From positions 1 through 14,738 of the forward strand of contig JAEDJS010000049.1 of assembly GCA_016296205.1 (NCBI GenBank): a stretch of 14,738 nucleotides of DNA. Direction: 5' to 3'. Each line of letters opens with the position of its first letter. The first letter of the stretch is position 1. The notes beneath the pieces were generated by a model. It had not been told where the DNA came from and searched no databases. It saw only the letters and a program-made list of their open reading frames with translations. This document shows positions 12,460 through 14,738 of this stretch, one piece after another. A program made the position numbers and the translations under genes. This DNA is from Treponema sp. Lineage in GTDB: Bacteria; Spirochaetota; Spirochaetia; Treponematales; Treponemataceae.

Positions 12460-13320
12460 CTACTGAAGGAGTGACAATACTGTCTGAGACTGTGCATTAG
12501 CCTGAGCAAGCATTGCTGTTCCAGCCTGTGTAAGGATCTGGTTCTTAGTAAAGTTTACCATCTGTGAAGCCATATCAGTATCACGGATTGCTGATTCTGC
12601 AGCCTGTGTATTTTCGGCAGCAATATTAAGTCCTTTTACTGAATATTCAAGACGGTTCTGGTAAGCACCCAAATCTGCACGCTGTTTGTTGATCTTTTTA
12701 AGAGCTTCATCCAGTGTACCGATTACGCGGTTGGCATCATCCGGATTCTGGAGAGTAATGATTTCTTCATTGCCAATTGATCTTATTCCAAGACCTGTTG
12801 CTGTCATAGTTCCAATGAATACGCTCATTCTCTGGTCCATGTTTGAACCAATGTGTAACCACATTGAACCTGTTACAGCATTTTCACCTGTAGCTTTTGC
12901 AAAGCGACCTGTAAGCATGTTCATACCATTGAACTGTGCCTGTGATGCAATGCGGTCTACTTCGGCTACTAACTGGCTTACTTCTACCTGAATCTGCATG
13001 CGGTCTTCATCTGTGTAGATACCGTTGGCACTCTGAACTGCAAGTTCACGAATACGCTGCATGATATCTGTTGTTTCCTGCAAGTAGCCTTCTGTTGTCT
13101 GAATGAAATTGATACCATTGCTTGCGTTTCTTGATGCCTGGTTTAAACCGCGGATTTGTGAACGCATTTTTTCAGATACTGCAAGACCTGAAGCATCGTC
13201 GCCTGCGCGGTTAATTTTTTCTCCTGATGAAAGTTTTTCCATATCTTTCTGAAGACTAACACCTGTGTTGCCTAAAGTACGATTGGAATACAATGCGGAC
13301 ATGTTGTGGTTGATGACCAT
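12460..13320 (-). CDS. flaB: Flagellin core protein FlaB (promoter-proximal copy)
   Basis: A 286-aa spirochaetal FlaB: MVINHNMSALYSNRTLGNTG at the N terminus, NRAGDDASGLAVSEKMRSQI, DEDRMQIQVEVSQLVAEVDR, and the C-terminal D0 helix ending QANAQSQTVLSLLQ, the region FliW is known to contact in Bacillus flagellin. It forms the periplasmic filament core together with the second FlaB. ATG 13320 is chosen: ACGGAGGA lies 7 nt upstream and the MVINHN start is conserved. An upstream in-frame ATG at 13392 lies inside the leader hairpins and would add 24 residues not seen in flagellins. Transcription probably starts from the sigma-28-like element at 13473-13500, and the leader carries CsrA-type GGA sites, so both sigma-28 and FliW-CsrA control are likely. 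Confidence 0.97.
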   Translation of the reverse strand: MVINHNMSALYSNRTLGNTGVSLQKDMEKLSSGEKINRAGDDASGLAVSEKMRSQIRGLNQASRNASNGINFIQTTEGYLQETTDIMQRIRELAVQSANGIYTDEDRMQIQVEVSQLVAEVDRIASQAQFNGMNMLTGRFAKATGENAVTGSMWLHIGSNMDQRMSVFIGTMTATGLGIRSIGNEEIITLQNPDDANRVIGTLDEALKKINKQRADLGAYQNRLEYSVKGLNIAAENTQAAESAIRDTDMASQMVNFTKNQILTQAGTAMLAQANAQSQTVLSLLQ

Positions 13321-13327
13321 AGTTTGT

Positions 13328-13335
13328 TCCTCCGT
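13328..13335 (-). promoter_or_regulatory. Shine-Dalgarno of the proximal flaB overlapping a CsrA-type motif
   Basis: ACGGAGGA, 7 nt before ATG 13320. CACGGA fits 5 of 6 positions of the CsrA core CARGGA, so CsrA bound here would cover the ribosome site. Confidence 0.65.
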
Positions 13336-13348
13336 GGAATTAATGTAA

Positions 13349-13366
13349 GAGAGAATCCTTTCTCTC
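13349..13366 (-). promoter_or_regulatory. Leader hairpin with AGGA loop: probable CsrA site
   Basis: On the minus strand, GAGAGAA and TTCTCTC form a perfect 7-bp stem that presents AGGA as the tetraloop. AAGGAT matches the ARGGAU core of the known CsrA site. The GGA lies about 25 nt upstream of the GGA in the Shine-Dalgarno, a distance a CsrA dimer can bridge in studied systems. Confidence 0.65.
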
Positions 13367-13371
13367 AGATT

Positions 13372-13420
13372 TGTAAAAGAATGCATCTGCATTACAAGGC
13401 TACATCTGCAATCTTTTACA
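13372..13420 (-). repeat. Inverted repeat in the proximal flaB leader
   Basis: Perfect 9-bp arms TGTAAAAGA and TCTTTTACA enclose 31 nt that contain two copies of TGCAGATG. It lies in the leader 5' of the AGGA hairpin. Confidence 0.75.
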
Positions 13421-13472
13421 GTGAAGTACGGAAAGTAACTTTAAAAGCCCTTTTTCCATTCCTTCAACTTAT

Positions 13473-13500
13473 ATTTCGGCATACTTTAGAAAAAACTTTA
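13473..13500 (-). promoter_or_regulatory. Sigma-28-type promoter of the proximal flaB
   Basis: TAAAGTTT starting at 13500 is a full match to the sigma-28 -35. It is followed by GCCGAAAT (13480-13473), 6 of 8 to GCCGATAA. Spacing from TAAA is 16 nt against the usual 15. The expected start near 13466 gives a leader of about 146 nt. It sits just after the rdgB terminator. Confidence 0.7.
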
Positions 13501-13502
13501 CA

Positions 13503-13577
13503 AAGAAAAATAAAAAAAAATGCATAAAATTTTGTTATATTTGATTTTTTATCAAAAAAAACAAAATTTCATGCATT
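13503..13577 (-). terminator. Intrinsic terminator of rdgB with a very long stem
   Basis: On the minus strand, an 18-bp stem (arms 13577-13560 and 13536-13519, one G-U as RNA) carries an inner TTTGAT/ATCAAA helix. It is followed by nine T at 13520-13512 and further T-rich sequence. The stem contains ATGCAT and AATTTTGTT repeats. It ends directly upstream of the flaB promoter and so insulates flaB from rdgB transcription. Confidence 0.85.
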
Positions 13578-13629
13578 CAACATATAAAAAAATAATGATT
13601 CAGGGAAAAAATTTAATTAAGAAAAGCAA

Positions 13630-14301
13630 TTATAATGAATCAATTATTCCTTTAAGGCTTCTAAGGGCTTTTCCTCTGTGGGAAATTGCATTTTTTTCTT
13701 CTGCAGTAATTTCAGCACTTGTTTTACCATATTGTGGCAGGAAAAACAAAGGATCATAGCCAAATCCACCGTTGCCCCTTGCTTCTTGAATTGTATCTAC
13801 AAGTGTTCCTTCCATTGTTTCGTTGGCAATATAGAATCTGTCGTTGCCAAGATACAATACCATGGCACAAACATAATGAGCACTTCTGGGACCGTTCTGG
13901 AACTTTCCAGTTTTTTTGCCTTCTTCAACATTAACTTTACCGCTTTTTAATGCATCATTTGTCTGCTGTATAACAAAAGCATTCTGATCTTCCTGCGGAC
14001 ATTTTCTGCCATCTGGATATCCCTGCATAAAATTTGGGCCAGCATAACGGGCACTGTAGATTCCAGGTGCACCATTCAAAGCATCAACACAAATCCCAGA
14101 ATCGTCTGCAATTACAGGGCAGTGGACAATATTCCACAAAGTTTTTGCTTTAATCATGCTGTTTTCATAAAAAGTTGAACCAGTTTCTTCCGGATCAAAT
14201 TCTATGCCTTCATCTTTTGGAATTACAATCTGATGCTGAGGGAGCATTTCCTGCATTTCCTTTCTTTTGTTTACGTTTCCTGTTGCCAAATAAATTTTCA
14301 T
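13630..14301 (-). CDS. rdgB: XTP/dITP pyrophosphatase (RdgB/HAM1 family)
   Basis: A 223-aa enzyme that hydrolyses non-canonical purine nucleoside triphosphates (XTP, ITP, dITP) to the monophosphate and pyrophosphate, keeping them out of DNA and RNA. Family motifs in order: ATGNVNK (6-12) for triphosphate binding, FYENSMIKA (44-52), ADDSG (65-69) with the catalytic aspartates, GAPGIYSARYAG (78-89), FGYDPLFF (about 180-187) and SHRGKAL (about 207-213). ATG 14301 (MKIYLATGN) is certain from the conserved N terminus. The 30 residues of open frame upstream are not family-like. The Shine-Dalgarno is weak (AACAGAC). The gene begins inside the upstream reading frame (92-nt overlap), so coupled translation is likely. 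It ends at a strong terminator before flaB. Confidence 0.97.
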   Translation of the reverse strand: MKIYLATGNVNKRKEMQEMLPQHQIVIPKDEGIEFDPEETGSTFYENSMIKAKTLWNIVHCPVIADDSGICVDALNGAPGIYSARYAGPNFMQGYPDGRKCPQEDQNAFVIQQTNDALKSGKVNVEEGKKTGKFQNGPRSAHYVCAMVLYLGNDRFYIANETMEGTLVDTIQEARGNGGFGYDPLFFLPQYGKTSAEITAEEKNAISHRGKALRSLKGIIDSL

Positions 14302-14738
14302 GTCTGTTAATATATTGTAAATGTTCAATCTGCTCAATATGTTCATAATCTGGATTTTTTTCATCACAATCCAAATCTTCCATTGTAGCAATCATTTTGG
14401 CAGCACATTCCAGAGCGTATGCTATTTTCTTTTCGTTTGTTTCAAGAATTTCTGCGATTGTTCTGTTTGATGCTTTTACGCAAAGTGAGGAATCTGATGA
14501 AATGTCTTTTGTGATTTTTTTCCATTTTGAACAGTAAATTCTGTTTTCTTTTGTGATGTCAGTCCAGTTTTCTTTTTCCAGAAGAATATTTTCCAGCATG
14601 AATTTACGGTGATTTGAATAACTTTTCTGTATTATTTCCATCCGTTTTTCTGCTTTTGATATTTTTCCCTGAAGTTGAATTTTTACCTCTTCTTTTTTTT
14701 CAAACAACTCTTCCTGAGAAACTCCAGTAAATTCTGAA
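14210..14738 (-). CDS. 3' part of an unrecognised, charged, helical protein gene
   Basis: An open frame of 175 visible codons that runs off the right edge. No stop lies between 14738 and the in-frame TTG at 14707, and the extra residues (SEFTGVSQEE) read as normal protein, so the real start is probably outside the window. The product is lysine- and glutamate-rich and mostly helical, with coiled-coil character at the start (FEKKEEVKIQLQGKISKAEK) and a helical segment NEKKIAYALECAAKMIATME. There is no membrane segment. The last 30 residues are basic (NRKRKQKKG) and come from DNA that also encodes the RdgB N terminus in another frame. I recognise no family. The long overlap could reflect a frameshift near 14301 or a genuine overlapping end. 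Confidence 0.65.
   Translation of the reverse strand, partial: SEFTGVSQEELFEKKEEVKIQLQGKISKAEKRMEIIQKSYSNHRKFMLENILLEKENWTDITKENRIYCSKWKKITKDISSDSSLCVKASNRTIAEILETNEKKIAYALECAAKMIATMEDLDCDEKNPDYEHIEQIEHLQYINRHENLFGNRKRKQKKGNAGNAPSASDCNSKR

Larger units (their letters stand above)
13321..13629 (-). other. Intergenic region between flaB and rdgB (309 nt)
   Basis: No protein gene supported. It is filled by the flaB leader (13321 to about 13466), the sigma-28-like promoter (13473-13500) and the rdgB terminator (13503-13577). The remaining AT-rich stretch 13578-13629 holds nothing I recognise. Confidence 0.8.

Noticed and set aside
13321..13392. Upstream ATG for the proximal flaB adding 24 residues
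   Set aside because: The stretch carries the Shine-Dalgarno and leader hairpins, and flagellins start at MVINHN.
13393..13420. Second sigma-28-like element (TAAA then GCCTTGTAA) in the proximal flaB leader
   Set aside because: The -10 match is poor and the bases are better explained by the 9-bp inverted repeat. The element at 13473-13500 is much stronger.
13520..13759. Plus-strand open frame of 79 codons
   Set aside because: It starts within the rdgB terminator stem and continues antisense to rdgB. No ribosome site and no recognisable product.
14302..14391. Thirty extra residues at the rdgB N terminus
   Set aside because: The RdgB family starts at MKIYLATGN, and the extra residues are the upstream gene read in another frame.
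1..14738. CRISPR arrays, insertion sequences, transposases or prophage genes
   Set aside because: None seen. The only direct repeats of note are the two tRNA-Gly copies and the two related flaB genes, and all recognised genes are core chromosomal functions.

Overview
The window looks like a piece of chromosome from a Treponema-type spirochaete. The protein-coding DNA is AT-rich. The two flagellins have the conserved spirochaetal FlaB core. The late flagellar genes are arranged as flgN-flgK-flgL-fliW-csrA and flaB-flaB-flaG-fliD. No genus-level search was possible, so the assignment rests on recognising the proteins.

Layout. Positions 1-667 hold six tRNA genes in two divergent groups. Gly(GCC), Gly(GCC) and Leu(UAG) are on the minus strand, and the outermost Gly is cut by the window edge. 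His(GUG), Arg(UCG) and Lys(CUU) are on the plus strand, ending in an intrinsic terminator. Positions 803-5280 (plus) form a late flagellar operon: a sigma-28-type promoter, then flgN, flgK, a 172-nt gap packed with four hairpins, flgL, fliW and csrA. Facing it on the minus strand, reading from 10475 down to 5284, is a tightly overlapping operon: fliD, an unrecognised 197-aa protein in the slot where fliS usually sits, a membrane PilZ protein, an unrecognised 85-aa protein, tsaE and tsaB. Upstream of it on the same strand are flaG and two flaB flagellin genes. Each gap in this stretch contains hairpins or terminators. At the right end are rdgB (XTP/dITP pyrophosphatase) and the 3' part of an unrecognised coiled-coil-type gene that overlaps rdgB by 92 nt.

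How the genes fit together. FlgK and FlgL make the hook-filament junction, FliD the cap and FlaB the filament core, while FlgN is their export chaperone. FliW and CsrA are the known post-transcriptional switch for flagellin synthesis: CsrA blocks flagellin mRNA, FliW sequesters CsrA, and unexported flagellin titrates FliW. The 12460-13320 flaB gene has a sigma-28-like promoter and a leader of about 146 nt. That leader holds a hairpin with AGGA in its loop and an ACGGAGGA Shine-Dalgarno, the two-site arrangement expected of a CsrA target.

The second flaB (11069-11923) is preceded by a very different leader. It is a relatively GC-rich stretch of about 150 nt that folds by hand into a closed multi-helix structure, and it is the best candidate here for an undescribed or poorly described regulatory RNA. 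The PilZ protein suggests a c-di-GMP input. Its co-transcription with two t6A genes links motility and tRNA modification at least at the level of gene order.
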